51,110 nt of DNA, taken from Pseudidiomarina halophila (lineage in GTDB: Bacteria > Pseudomonadota > Gammaproteobacteria > Enterobacterales > Alteromonadaceae). Below the pieces are notes generated by a model. That model was not told where the DNA came from. It ran no database searches and was given only the letters and a program-made list of their open reading frames with translations. Positions 27,476 to 35,391 of this stretch are shown here, one piece after another (within the stretch, counting starts at the first letter, position 1; each line of letters starts with the position of its first letter). Location of the stretch: positions 1-51,110 of the forward strand of contig NZ_PIPW01000005.1 of NCBI RefSeq assembly GCF_003987215.1, written 5' to 3'. The position numbers and the translations under genes were made by a program.

Positions 27476-28004
27476 ACAGCATGGTCAGGCGCTGATCGAA
27501 AGCATTGCAGTGATAGTGCTGCTGGCATTGCTAATGAGCTTATTAAAGGACGTGATTCACCCGACCAACATCGCGCAGCAGCAACGCATTGACGAAAGCC
27601 GGAAGCTTATCTGGCGCGTGGCATCCCATGTTCAGCTTCAGCACACTGATGAATATGCATTTGCCAGGCGCGCGCGAACAGTGCTCGCGCCTTTAACGCA
27701 ACTGACAGAGTTAGACCTAAGCAACGAGAATTTGCGCCAACTGAAAGCCGATGACAATTACGTTGCCATGGCGCGCATCACGGATGCCTGGCAGCCGCGG
27801 CAGAGCAAGGATTTAAGCCAGCGTCCGCAGTTTCTTACACCGCTGGCCAAACTCAATGAACTCGGTATGCCACAGCTGCAACGCCTGCTCAGTTGGTTAC
27901 ATTTCACCGAGGAATTTGCGCCTGAACAGCTGCGCTGGGGGTATGTAGATGTCGATGCGACACCGGCAGAAATAACCTGTACCAGACAACAAGGATGTCG
28001 CTAA
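27468..28004 (+). CDS. TadE-like minor pilin
   Basis: A 178-residue prepilin-like protein. The very short leader MIKQHG is followed by QALIES, placing Gln at +1 and Glu11 at +5, then a hydrophobic helix (IAVIVLLALLMSLL). This is the processing pattern of the neighbouring Flp pilin, and TadE proteins are known substrates of the same peptidase. The rest is hydrophilic with two C-terminal cysteines (TCTRQQGC). Overlaps the upstream gene by 8 bases; the next gene starts within its stop (TAATG). Confidence 0.72.
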   Translation: MIKQHGQALIESIAVIVLLALLMSLLKDVIHPTNIAQQQRIDESRKLIWRVASHVQLQHTDEYAFARRARTVLAPLTQLTELDLSNENLRQLKADDNYVAMARITDAWQPRQSKDLSQRPQFLTPLAKLNELGMPQLQRLLSWLHFTEEFAPEQLRWGYVDVDATPAEITCTRQQGCR

Positions 28005-28504
28005 TGGATTTACCAATGGATTGGCAGGGCGAACTGTTGGCGCGGCAACCAACCCATAGCATCTGGCGCGTCAGCTATCCACAACCACCGCAGTTGGAAA
28101 AGCTGGGATGCGCAGTTAATGAGTTACCGCAAGTCGGCTTTTGGTGTGAGCATCAGGGCAGTTTGTGGTTACTGCAAAAACAACAGGATGATTATTGGCT
28201 AACCCGGTTTTCTGCAAGTCAAACTATGCCCTCGAAGATCAATCAGAACTGGCGTGGAGCGCAGTTACAGAAATTGCTGAGCGAGGGGCAGGAATTAAGT
28301 ATTTACCTTTCTAAGCAGCATCCTGAACAGCTTTTGCAATTTGTTAAATTTCGTCATCGCGGCCGCGAGCCGCGTCTATTGGAGTTAAACCATGGAAGGT
28401 TTCATTTATCGCTGCAAAAACCCACCGAAGATCTTTTTCTGTACTCACATGGCGGGCAAACCCTGGTCGTATCGGCACGTCCTGTCAGGCCAGGCGACAT
28501 TTGA
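28004..28504 (+). CDS. Uncharacterised Tad-locus protein
   Basis: A 166-residue protein without a signal peptide or membrane helix. I do not recognise a family. It is rich in Trp and Gln, predicted soluble and perhaps cytoplasmic. AAGGA lies 8 bases before the ATG at 28004; an in-frame ATG at 27995 would have none. Its last 113 bases overlap out of frame with the following pilin-like gene. Being inside an overlapping operon strongly suggests a part in pilus assembly, but no function can be named. Confidence 0.7.
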   Translation: MDLPMDWQGELLARQPTHSIWRVSYPQPPQLEKLGCAVNELPQVGFWCEHQGSLWLLQKQQDDYWLTRFSASQTMPSKINQNWRGAQLQKLLSEGQELSIYLSKQHPEQLLQFVKFRHRGREPRLLELNHGRFHLSLQKPTEDLFLYSHGGQTLVVSARPVRPGDI

Positions 28505-28664
28505 ATTTATGATTGTCAGTTTAGCGCTGTTGCTGATAGTAATCGTACCGGTGACTGTTGATGAGCAGACACTTCTGGTTTGGTTGGAGTACATGGTAGT
28601 GAGCTGGATGGCACTTTACAACGCTGTCTGGCACCAGTTTCTGTTAAACCCATGGGCGAGCTGA
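28392..28664 (+). CDS. TadE/F-like small prepilin
   Basis: A 90-residue protein with the processing motif SG/QATFEF: Gly33 at -1, Gln34 at +1 and Glu38 at +5, then a hydrophobic helix (MIVSLALLLIVIVPVTV). The mature part would be only 57 residues. The ATG at 28392 has GGAG 7 bases upstream; a later ATG at 28449 lacks one but would give a shorter, more usual leader. Starting at 28392, it overlaps the preceding gene by 113 bases in another frame. Third protein in the locus with the same motif. Confidence 0.7.
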   Translation: MEGFIYRCKNPPKIFFCTHMAGKPWSYRHVLSGQATFEFMIVSLALLLIVIVPVTVDEQTLLVWLEYMVVSWMALYNAVWHQFLLNPWAS

Positions 28665-28667
28665 GCC

Positions 28668-29405
28668 ATGACAGCGCAATTCAAACTGAAATGGAAGCTT
28701 GGCTTACTGCTGATCTTAGTGGTCGCTTTGGTAATAGCCAGCTATCAGTTGATGATCGTCTATATCGAGCAGCAATCACGCGCCATAGAGCAACAACGTA
28801 CCGCTGCAATGGAGTGGGTATTGGTGTTTCGCACTGACCTCGAACAAGGTCATGCCGTAACTTTGGACGATCTGCAACAGCGCAAATATCCGCCAGATTA
28901 TATTAGTGAGGATTGGCTTCGTCCCCAGGACGCCATGGCAGTTGTCGGCAATGTGACGCAACATTTTGTGAGCCGGGGCGAGCCGGCGACTTTAAGCGCA
29001 TTGCAACAACCGCGTCGCGCATCCTTCAGCGACGTATTGCAGGCGGATGAATATGCCGTCACCGCAACCATCAGCATCGAACAGATCCATCATGGGTTAT
29101 TGGCGATAGGTAATCGCGTCAGCATCGTGGCGGAACAGTTTCTGCCTGAGTTAACGGCAGGAAGTCAGCTCAGGAGTATTGCTAACGTTGAAATTCTTGC
29201 CATTGATAACGCGACCGACGAGGCCTGGCAACAAGGCCTCGCGAGCACTATCACCTTTCGCTTTAACACAGAGCAAGCGATGGCGTTCGAACAAATTCGG
29301 AAATCCGGTTACTCAGTTTGGCTGCAGCACCCAGAGGCCAACTATTCTGCGCTTCCTGAACAAGGAATGACCAGAATTTACACAATTAACGGCGGAGAAC
29401 GATAA
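28668..29405 (+). CDS. cpaB: Flp pilus assembly protein CpaB/RcpC
   Basis: A 245-residue protein with an N-terminal membrane helix (about 9-32) and a periplasmic part. An SAF-like domain (about 50-110, with LEQGHAVTLDDLQQRKYP) precedes an RcpC-type domain (AVTATIS...GNRVSIVAE). CpaB/RcpC is thought to stabilise the secretin channel of Tad systems. It directly precedes the secretin gene, the usual cpaB-cpaC order, with one base between them. Confidence 0.87.
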   Translation: MTAQFKLKWKLGLLLILVVALVIASYQLMIVYIEQQSRAIEQQRTAAMEWVLVFRTDLEQGHAVTLDDLQQRKYPPDYISEDWLRPQDAMAVVGNVTQHFVSRGEPATLSALQQPRRASFSDVLQADEYAVTATISIEQIHHGLLAIGNRVSIVAEQFLPELTAGSQLRSIANVEILAIDNATDEAWQQGLASTITFRFNTEQAMAFEQIRKSGYSVWLQHPEANYSALPEQGMTRIYTINGGER

Positions 29406-29406
29406 A

Positions 29407-30621
29407 ATGGTAAAGCAGTGCATTACCCTGGTTTTGTTGTTTACTTGCTATGCATTACAGGCAGAGCCAGAAGTCCACGAGATTGATGCCGGTGAATCGC
29501 TGATCTGGCAGCTAGGTGAGGTTGATGAGGTGGTCATCACCAATGAGGGAGTGGTGGCTTACCAGCAACTTGATCAGGGCGCTATGGTGGTAACCGGAAA
29601 GCAAACGGGTACCACCGATATTTTATTCTTCGCCGGTAATCGTTTGCAGAGCAGTCACCGGGTAACAGTCAGAGCTGCTATCGATCACCGCTTGAAGCTG
29701 GAGTTAGTGGCATTGCAGCGCCGTTTCCCACAGCTAAAAATAGATGACCATGAGGCATTTGTAAGTATCAGTGGTCAGCTTGACGTCCAGTACCAAGAAC
29801 AAGTCGATGAATTGCTGGCAAGGCATCCTAAGCTAATCTCCCAGATCGAGTTCGTCGGTGACCAACAGCGGCCAATGTTAGTGGTCGAGGTTCGTATAGC
29901 AGAAGTTAAGCGCTCCTTTACCCGTCATCTCGGTGTCCGTTGGCCGGCTCATGTTAACGGACCATTGATCGAGGATATGGGGCAATGGCTACATCTGCCG
30001 TTGAGTGCCCAGTCCACGATCGATGTGATGGAGCGGGAGGGTCAGGCTCGTCTGCTTGCCACGCCTACACTCTCGGCGGTAAGTGGTGGCGAGGCAGACT
30101 TTCTTGTCGGTGGCGAGTTTCCGGTGCCACAAGTGCTGGCGCAGGGTTTGCAGGATGTAAGTTTCCGTCCCTACGGGATTCAACTGCGAGTGGCTCCGCA
30201 ATTACTTGCGAACGGACAGATCCAAACCAAGCTCATTGCTGAAATGAGCTCGATTGACCCGGCGGTAGCAGTCAATGGAATTCCCGGACTGTTAACGCGA
30301 AAAGTTGCTTCAACACTCATTGTTCCGGCGGGGGAAACATTGATTCTTTCAGGTCTTATTCAGCATGAACAAGCTGAACAGGCCGATCGCTTTCCAGCGT
30401 TACATAACCTGCCAGTGCTTGGTGCGCTATTTACCTCAAAACAATTTCGCCGGGCAGAAACCGATTTAGTCATTATGGTCACCCCAAAACTAGCCAGCGA
30501 CGCTCAAACCAGACGCGCCCGTGCCGATACTATTAAACAACAGATAAATGCATTTCGAAGGTCAGTTGATTGCACCGGTTTACTTGAGCCTTTTTTAGAG
30601 GGAGGCTGGCGCAATGACTGA
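29407..30621 (+). CDS. cpaC: Tad secretin, CpaC/RcpA
   Basis: A 404-residue outer-membrane secretin. After a signal peptide (to about residue 20) comes an N-terminal pilus/T2SS domain (about 22-95, with GESLIWQLGEVDEVVITNEGV), a BON-like middle part (about 98-150) and the secretin domain with VGGEFPVPQ (about 233-241), VSFRPYGIQLRVAP and the C-terminal LPVLGALFTSKQF...LVIMVTPKL. Shorter than many CpaC proteins (about 450-550). GGAG precedes the ATG. It forms the pore through which the pilus leaves. Confidence 0.93.
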   Translation: MVKQCITLVLLFTCYALQAEPEVHEIDAGESLIWQLGEVDEVVITNEGVVAYQQLDQGAMVVTGKQTGTTDILFFAGNRLQSSHRVTVRAAIDHRLKLELVALQRRFPQLKIDDHEAFVSISGQLDVQYQEQVDELLARHPKLISQIEFVGDQQRPMLVVEVRIAEVKRSFTRHLGVRWPAHVNGPLIEDMGQWLHLPLSAQSTIDVMEREGQARLLATPTLSAVSGGEADFLVGGEFPVPQVLAQGLQDVSFRPYGIQLRVAPQLLANGQIQTKLIAEMSSIDPAVAVNGIPGLLTRKVASTLIVPAGETLILSGLIQHEQAEQADRFPALHNLPVLGALFTSKQFRRAETDLVIMVTPKLASDAQTRRARADTIKQQINAFRRSVDCTGLLEPFLEGGWRND

Positions 30622-31801
30622 GAAAATGGATCTCATTCAAGTTCTAAAATCTCAGATCCAAAGGGCTACCTTGCAGCGAGATTTGGGTAGCACTGAAAAT
30701 CTAAGGGATTTCGCTGAAGATCTGCTAAAGGCGCATATATTGCAGCACCAAGGGGGCCATCCGGACCAGCAACAACTGGAATTGATCCGGGAGGTGGTGG
30801 AAACCTGCATCGGGTTTGGCCCGCTGAGCCCCTTGCTGAGTGACGACAGCATAAGCGAAATAATGGTGAATCACTGCAATTCAGTGTTCATCGAGCGGGG
30901 CGGCCAGCTGATGGCGACCGATATCCGCTTTCGTAGCGAAGAAGAATTAATGCAGATAATAGAACGCATCGTGCTGCCGCTGGGGCGACGAATTGACAGC
31001 GCGCAGCCTATGGTGGACGCGCGCCTTCCGGATGGTTCACGTGTTAATGCGGTCATTGCCCCACTAGCTTTAAGAGGAGCGTGTCTGACCATTCGCAAGT
31101 TTGCCCGACGTGCAATTACCTTCAGTGATTTATTAGCGACCAATGCGATAAGCGAAGCCGCTATCAGCTACTTGAAAGAAATGGTGGCGGCGCGGAAAAA
31201 CATCTTGATCGCAGGCGGCACCGGAACCGGTAAGACTACGTTACTCAATCTTCTGGCAGGCGAAGTTCCCGCCGATCAGAGAATAATCACTATCGAGGAC
31301 GCAGCGGAACTAAAACTGCAACACGCTAATCTGGTATCGCTCGAAGCTAGACCAGCTAATGCTGAAGGAAGGGGTCTTATAACCATCCGTGAGTTGCTGA
31401 TTAATGCCCTCAGAATGAGGCCGGACAGAATTGTAGTAGGGGAATGTCGCGGTGCTGAGGCACTTGATATGTTGCAAGCAATGAATACCGGACATGAGGG
31501 CTCGCTGACGACTTTACACGCCAATAGTCCACGTGAAGCTTTGCAACGGTTAGAGGTGATGGTGATGTTGGCAGGATTTGATATGCCGTTGACAGCCATT
31601 CGCCAACAAATAGCAAGTGCAATCCAGATTGTTGTTCAGATAGCCAGGTTATCCGATGGCCGCCGTGTGATTACCGCAATAAGTGAGGTCGTCGGTCTGG
31701 AAACATTAGCTTATCAGATTAGCCCACTCTTCCAGTGGCGCAATGACAGCCTGCAAAGCTCGGGGATCAGTTCTGAGTGGGGGCAGCATCGTGGAAATTG
31801 A
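30614..31801 (+). CDS. tadA: Tad pilus ATPase, TadA/CpaF
   Basis: A 395-residue secretion-superfamily ATPase powering pilus assembly and retraction at the inner membrane. Walker A is GGTGTGKTT (201-209), the Asp-box/Walker-B region IVVGECRGAEALDMLQAMNTGHEGSLTTLHANS is intact, and the N-terminal domain carries ISEIMVNHCNSVFIERGG. It has neither the forkhead-associated domain nor a TadZ-like extension. GGAGG lies before the ATG, which overlaps the secretin gene by 8 bases. Confidence 0.96.
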   Translation: MTEKMDLIQVLKSQIQRATLQRDLGSTENLRDFAEDLLKAHILQHQGGHPDQQQLELIREVVETCIGFGPLSPLLSDDSISEIMVNHCNSVFIERGGQLMATDIRFRSEEELMQIIERIVLPLGRRIDSAQPMVDARLPDGSRVNAVIAPLALRGACLTIRKFARRAITFSDLLATNAISEAAISYLKEMVAARKNILIAGGTGTGKTTLLNLLAGEVPADQRIITIEDAAELKLQHANLVSLEARPANAEGRGLITIRELLINALRMRPDRIVVGECRGAEALDMLQAMNTGHEGSLTTLHANSPREALQRLEVMVMLAGFDMPLTAIRQQIASAIQIVVQIARLSDGRRVITAISEVVGLETLAYQISPLFQWRNDSLQSSGISSEWGQHRGN

Positions 31802-32654
31802 ACTCTGGCAGCTTATGGCTATATTCACCTTTACGCTGCTTGCGGTTGGTAGCTTGGTATGGCTCGTCACTCGGCAACCGTTCAGACAAATTGGCCGCAG
31901 CATTGAGCGCGATGCCGAATCTTCTCTCGCTGCGTTTTTAATATTTATTCCAGCGCGAATGTTTTGGTCACTGTTACTTATTACGGCGCTACCTATTACT
32001 CTGGCTTGTCTGTTGATGTTTGATGATTGGTGGTGGGCGGCTCTCGCGAGTATCGCTTATTTTGCATGCTTGCCCTGGTTACGAAGTTCACTTTTCAAAC
32101 GTCGGCGCTATCGTATCGAGAAGCAGTTGCCAGGCGCAATTCACCTTCTGGCAAGCAGTTTGCAGGCCGGACTCAGTCTGACGCCTGCGCTGGAACTTGC
32201 ATCACAGCAATTGGCTGCACCACTAAAAACAGAATTTTGGCTATTGGTGCAGCGGCAACGGACTGGCGACAGTCTGGCGATCGCCTTAGCCGACTTTTAC
32301 CAACGCGCGCCTTCACCGATAGTGCGTTATTTTACTTTCGCGTTAGAAACCGGCAACAAATATGGCGGCCAGCAAGTGCAGATGCTGGAGCGCATGGCTG
32401 GGGCGATACAGCAGCAACACTATGCAAAAGAACGTATGTTGAGTCTTTCTGCGCAGGCGCGCTTGCAAGGCAAGATCATGTTCGTATTACCTATTGGATT
32501 ATTTTTTGCCATTGGGGCGGTGCAGGAAGAGGCGAAAACCGTTCTGTTAACCACGACCAGCGGCCAGTTACTGCTGTTGCTTGCTGCATGTCTGATGGCC
32601 ATCGGGTTGCTTCTCACCCGCAGAATTATGGGACGTTTCAATGATGATGCTTGA
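31791..32654 (+). CDS. tadB: Tad inner-membrane platform protein TadB
   Basis: A 287-residue membrane protein of the T2SSF/GspF family. Two helices near the N-terminus (about 5-30, 58-95) precede the cytoplasmic GspF domain (LPGAIHLLASSLQAGLSLTPALELAS, about 130-155), and two helices end the protein. The frame opens earlier, but a GTG at 31791 with GGGGG upstream overlaps the tadA stop by 11 bases and gives the usual length, so I chose it. TadB and TadC form the platform on which TadA acts. Confidence 0.9.
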   Translation: MEIELWQLMAIFTFTLLAVGSLVWLVTRQPFRQIGRSIERDAESSLAAFLIFIPARMFWSLLLITALPITLACLLMFDDWWWAALASIAYFACLPWLRSSLFKRRRYRIEKQLPGAIHLLASSLQAGLSLTPALELASQQLAAPLKTEFWLLVQRQRTGDSLAIALADFYQRAPSPIVRYFTFALETGNKYGGQQVQMLERMAGAIQQQHYAKERMLSLSAQARLQGKIMFVLPIGLFFAIGAVQEEAKTVLLTTTSGQLLLLLAACLMAIGLLLTRRIMGRFNDDA

Positions 32655-33432
32655 TTGGCGTATGCTGCTGTTGCTGCTGGCTCTGGGGCTCTTACTCTTT
32701 ATATTGATGCTACTCGTACTGAACGCCAGTTACACTCATACCCGTACATTACTTAGCAAGTCTATGGCCTGCCTGCCCGGGGGATGGCAGCAATGGCTCT
32801 ATGCGTACGCCAAAGCGCAAGATGCGTTTATTGACCCTGTTGACGTATTGATGCGACAGCTGGCCGCAGTGCTGGTTATAGGGTTCTGCTTGTTGCTGTC
32901 TTTACCTGGTGCTGTGCATCTAACCATTCTCGGCGGTGCTGTAATACTTGTGGTAAAGCGCCGAAATGAGCGTCGCTTGCAGTTACGGAGATTCTGTCAG
33001 CAGTGGCCTGCATGTCTGGATATGTTGGCAATGCTGCTCCATGCCGGGTTGTCATTTCGGGCTGCACTGCACGCCCTGGCGAGCCTGCCGGGTGACACTA
33101 TCGCCTTAGTACAATTGCGTATGCTACACCAGCAGCTGCAAGCGGGAGTCCATCTTGAAGTTGGGCTGGAAGAGCTCAAGTTGCGAATACCACACGGTTT
33201 AACCAACACTTTCGCTGCCGCGGTGCAGCAATCCCGCGTCACGGGAGGGGCTCTGGCGGCAACTCTGAGTGGACAAGCGGAGCAGGCCCGCAGTGAACAG
33301 CAGCTTGAGGCCGAGAAGCTGGCGCAAGAGATAGGTGTCAAGTTGTTGCTGCCACTGGTGACCTGCTTTTTTCCGGTTACTTTTTTGCTTATTTTAGGGC
33401 CTATCTTTATCGGCTATTTGCAACCTCAATAA
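32641..33432 (+). CDS. tadC: Tad inner-membrane platform protein TadC
   Basis: A 263-residue GspF-family membrane protein, paralogous to TadB. Helices lie at about 8-30, 70-102 and 235-258; the GspF domain contains CLDMLAMLLHAGLSFRAALHALAS and the second helical hairpin VTGGALAATLSGQAEQARSEQQLEAEKLAQEIGVKLLLPL. Three ATG codons in a row overlap the end of tadB; the first is used. This is the last of the recognised core assembly genes. Confidence 0.9.
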   Translation: MMMLDWRMLLLLLALGLLLFILMLLVLNASYTHTRTLLSKSMACLPGGWQQWLYAYAKAQDAFIDPVDVLMRQLAAVLVIGFCLLLSLPGAVHLTILGGAVILVVKRRNERRLQLRRFCQQWPACLDMLAMLLHAGLSFRAALHALASLPGDTIALVQLRMLHQQLQAGVHLEVGLEELKLRIPHGLTNTFAAAVQQSRVTGGALAATLSGQAEQARSEQQLEAEKLAQEIGVKLLLPLVTCFFPVTFLLILGPIFIGYLQPQ

Positions 33433-33441
33433 GGAAACACA

Positions 33442-33816
33442 ATGAAACAAGGACGTTTTATGCTGGAGCCGGAACGCTTTTGCGTCTGGCGCGAAGTCAA
33501 AGTGCTTACAAGTTTTCCACAACGCTTGGTGGGCATGCTTATGCAACAGGGGTTACCGCGTGGGCAAGCCTATTGGTTCCCAAGTTGTACTGCGGTACAC
33601 AGCTGGGGTATGCATTTTGCGATGGATATCGTTGGGCTGGACGCGCAGCAAAGGATTGTTGAAGTCCGGCGTAATGTGCAGCCGGGGGTGATGATACGAC
33701 TCCGTGGCACCCGCTCAATAATCGAATGTGAGTCAGGCTTCCCTTATCCATTGGAGCAGTGGTGTGGACGACAGTTGCAATTTGAAGAGAAGGAAATCGA
33801 CTATGGAGCTGATTAA
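33442..33816 (+). CDS. DUF192 family protein
   Basis: A 124-residue DUF192 protein, recognised from SFPQRLVGMLMQQGLPRGQAYWFP, WGMHFAMDIVGLD and the RGTRSIIEC segment. The family has a compact beta fold and no proven biochemical function; members are repeatedly found near Tad pilus genes. Unlike many members it lacks an obvious signal peptide. The next gene overlaps its end by 14 bases, which keeps it in the pilus operon. Confidence 0.85.
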   Translation: MKQGRFMLEPERFCVWREVKVLTSFPQRLVGMLMQQGLPRGQAYWFPSCTAVHSWGMHFAMDIVGLDAQQRIVEVRRNVQPGVMIRLRGTRSIIECESGFPYPLEQWCGRQLQFEEKEIDYGAD

Positions 33817-34288
33817 GCTTTTGTTCATGTTGGTGCTCTTGCTTCTGGGCGGTTGTCAGGTGACACCAGAAGTGAGTCAAGAAATGACAATTCATACCGA
33901 GCAACAACGCAAAGTTGCGATGCAGGCTTATCAGCAAGGCGATTATCATCTTGCGCAAGGGGTGCTAAGGAGGTTAGCGGAACCGCCGATTTCTGATCCT
34001 CAAGCTCCCTGCTATCTTGGCTCTATTTATTTCCGTCAGCATGAATACGAGGCTGCATTGCGAAGCTTCGGCAGCTGTCGGCAGCAGCAACCGGAACAAT
34101 TGGAGATCTGGTTCAATTCAGCGGCTATTCACCTGCGTTTAGCTTCAGAGCTTTTACTCACCGGGCGTAGCTACGCCGCCCAGGATGTCGACGCAAGTGA
34201 AACAGAGTTACAGGAAAACTATTCGTTGCTGCTTGAGGCGCTGTTGCAGCTGCAGCGCACTAGCCAGTCTGAGATTGTCAGACAATGA
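33803..34288 (+). CDS. TPR lipoprotein, TadD-like
   Basis: A 161-residue lipoprotein: hydrophobic signal with lipobox LLGGC (Cys18), then two tetratricopeptide-like repeats (AMQAYQQGDYHLAQGVLRRLAE and YLGSIYFRQHEYEAALRSFGSC) at about 32-95. TadD pilotins are TPR lipoproteins thought to aid outer-membrane insertion of the secretin; this one is smaller than typical (about 200-260). I take the ATG at 33803, which lies inside the DUF192 gene with AAGGAA upstream. An earlier in-frame GTG/ATG extension would destroy the signal peptide. Confidence 0.8.
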   Translation: MELIKLLFMLVLLLLGGCQVTPEVSQEMTIHTEQQRKVAMQAYQQGDYHLAQGVLRRLAEPPISDPQAPCYLGSIYFRQHEYEAALRSFGSCRQQQPEQLEIWFNSAAIHLRLASELLLTGRSYAAQDVDASETELQENYSLLLEALLQLQRTSQSEIVRQ

Positions 34289-35019
34289 CGAGGGTACATG
34301 GATTTGTGCTTCCAATCGTGGTGCTGATGCTTACTCTGATGGCTTTGGTCTGGAGTTATACAGCCATGCCCGCAGCCACTCAGGATCAGGAACGTGAAGA
34401 CTATAAGCACTATCAGGACATGCTTGTTTTTTGGCAAAAAGCAATTATTACCTATTCGTTCCAGTACGGCCGGGTGCCGCTAAGTACGAGTATTTTAGCA
34501 GCCACCTACGACCTGCAACTGCCGGGAGTGTCAGCCGACTCGGGTGATGTGAATGTGAGCGGTTATGGGCTCATGCAAAGTGAATTCGAACTAGATATTC
34601 ATGGTTTGCCAGAGCCTGCGTTAACACGTCTTAGCACAGAGTACTCGCCTCACATGAGGATTGGTTATTTTGACAACTTGATCATTTCTGTTTTGCGCCC
34701 GGATGATTGGGACTTTTCAGCAAACTTTTTACCGAGATTTGCCGATTTCACTGATCGCTTGCAGACCGATCTTGACCTCAGTAATCACAACATTAAGGGA
34801 ATACGCCGTATTCGCGCAGATGTTCATGCTGAGGAACTAAAAATGAGCAGTTATGTAACAGTCATCCAACTGCGAGCTTCGTCAGCGATGAGTGGACGGC
34901 TAGTGGCAGACGAAGCGTTCATTGCGGAGCAGGATTTTGTCAGTGTGCTACAGCAATTTGAGCAGCTGGAACAGCAAATGAGTGCATGTCTTGGGGTCGG
35001 AGGAGGTTGCAATAATTAG
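34285..35019 (+). CDS. Pseudopilin-like protein, possible pilus tip
   Basis: A 244-residue protein that starts MTRVHG/FVLPIVVLMLTLMALVW: a type II/IV-type leader with Gly at -1 and Phe at +1, but Ile instead of Glu at +5, as in GspK-type tip pseudopilins. The C-terminal part (about 163-215) has a pattern LDLSNHNIKGIRRIRADVHA that resembles the repeats of PilV-type adhesin tips. Two cysteines (235, 242) lie near the end. Function is inferred. The start overlaps the TPR lipoprotein stop as ATGA; its TAG overlaps the convergent antiporter stop. Confidence 0.7.
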   Translation: MTRVHGFVLPIVVLMLTLMALVWSYTAMPAATQDQEREDYKHYQDMLVFWQKAIITYSFQYGRVPLSTSILAATYDLQLPGVSADSGDVNVSGYGLMQSEFELDIHGLPEPALTRLSTEYSPHMRIGYFDNLIISVLRPDDWDFSANFLPRFADFTDRLQTDLDLSNHNIKGIRRIRADVHAEELKMSSYVTVIQLRASSAMSGRLVADEAFIAEQDFVSVLQQFEQLEQQMSACLGVGGGCNN

Positions 35020-35378
35020 CTATCTTTGTCGCTGTACTGCTCGGGCTTTTTACGCAGATCCTGGGTGTTCCTGGTAAGCTCTAACTCAAGGTGAAGGCCT
35101 GCTTTAGCGAGCAGGTGCGCGCTTATAGGGGCAGTCAGGAAAAGAAAGATAGCGATGAGCAGTTCGTGCAGACTTAACGAATCTGTGATTGAGAAATACA
35201 ACATGGAACCAATGATAACGCCGCCGACACCCAGCGTCGTACTCTTGGTTGGTGCGTGCAAGCGTGCCATAAAATCAGGCAGGCGTAGCAAGCCAAGAGA
35301 GCCTATAAATGCAAAGCTCGCACCCAGTACGATAACAAAGGAAATCAGCAAATCTGCCCACAATGGTAAGTTCGTCAT
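35016..35378 (-). CDS. mrpG: Mrp/Mnh cation:proton antiporter subunit G
   Basis: A 120-residue small membrane protein of the MnhG family with three predicted helices; LGLLRLPDFMARLHAPTKSTTLGVGGVIIGS is the family signature. It is a part of the multisubunit Na+/H+ antiporter. The frame extends upstream to 35462, but the ATG at 35378 has AGGAG before it on the minus strand and gives the usual length. Last gene of the operon; no intrinsic terminator was seen. Confidence 0.93.
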   Translation of the reverse strand: MTNLPLWADLLISFVIVLGASFAFIGSLGLLRLPDFMARLHAPTKSTTLGVGGVIIGSMLYFSITDSLSLHELLIAIFLFLTAPISAHLLAKAGLHLELELTRNTQDLRKKPEQYSDKDS

Positions 35379-35391
35379 AAGATCTCCTTTG

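Noticed and set aside
32027-32644. 205-codon frame overlapping tadB on the same strand
   Set aside because: tadB has clear GspF-domain motifs and membrane helices in the other frame; this frame shows arginine/alanine-rich low-complexity sequence and no start signal.
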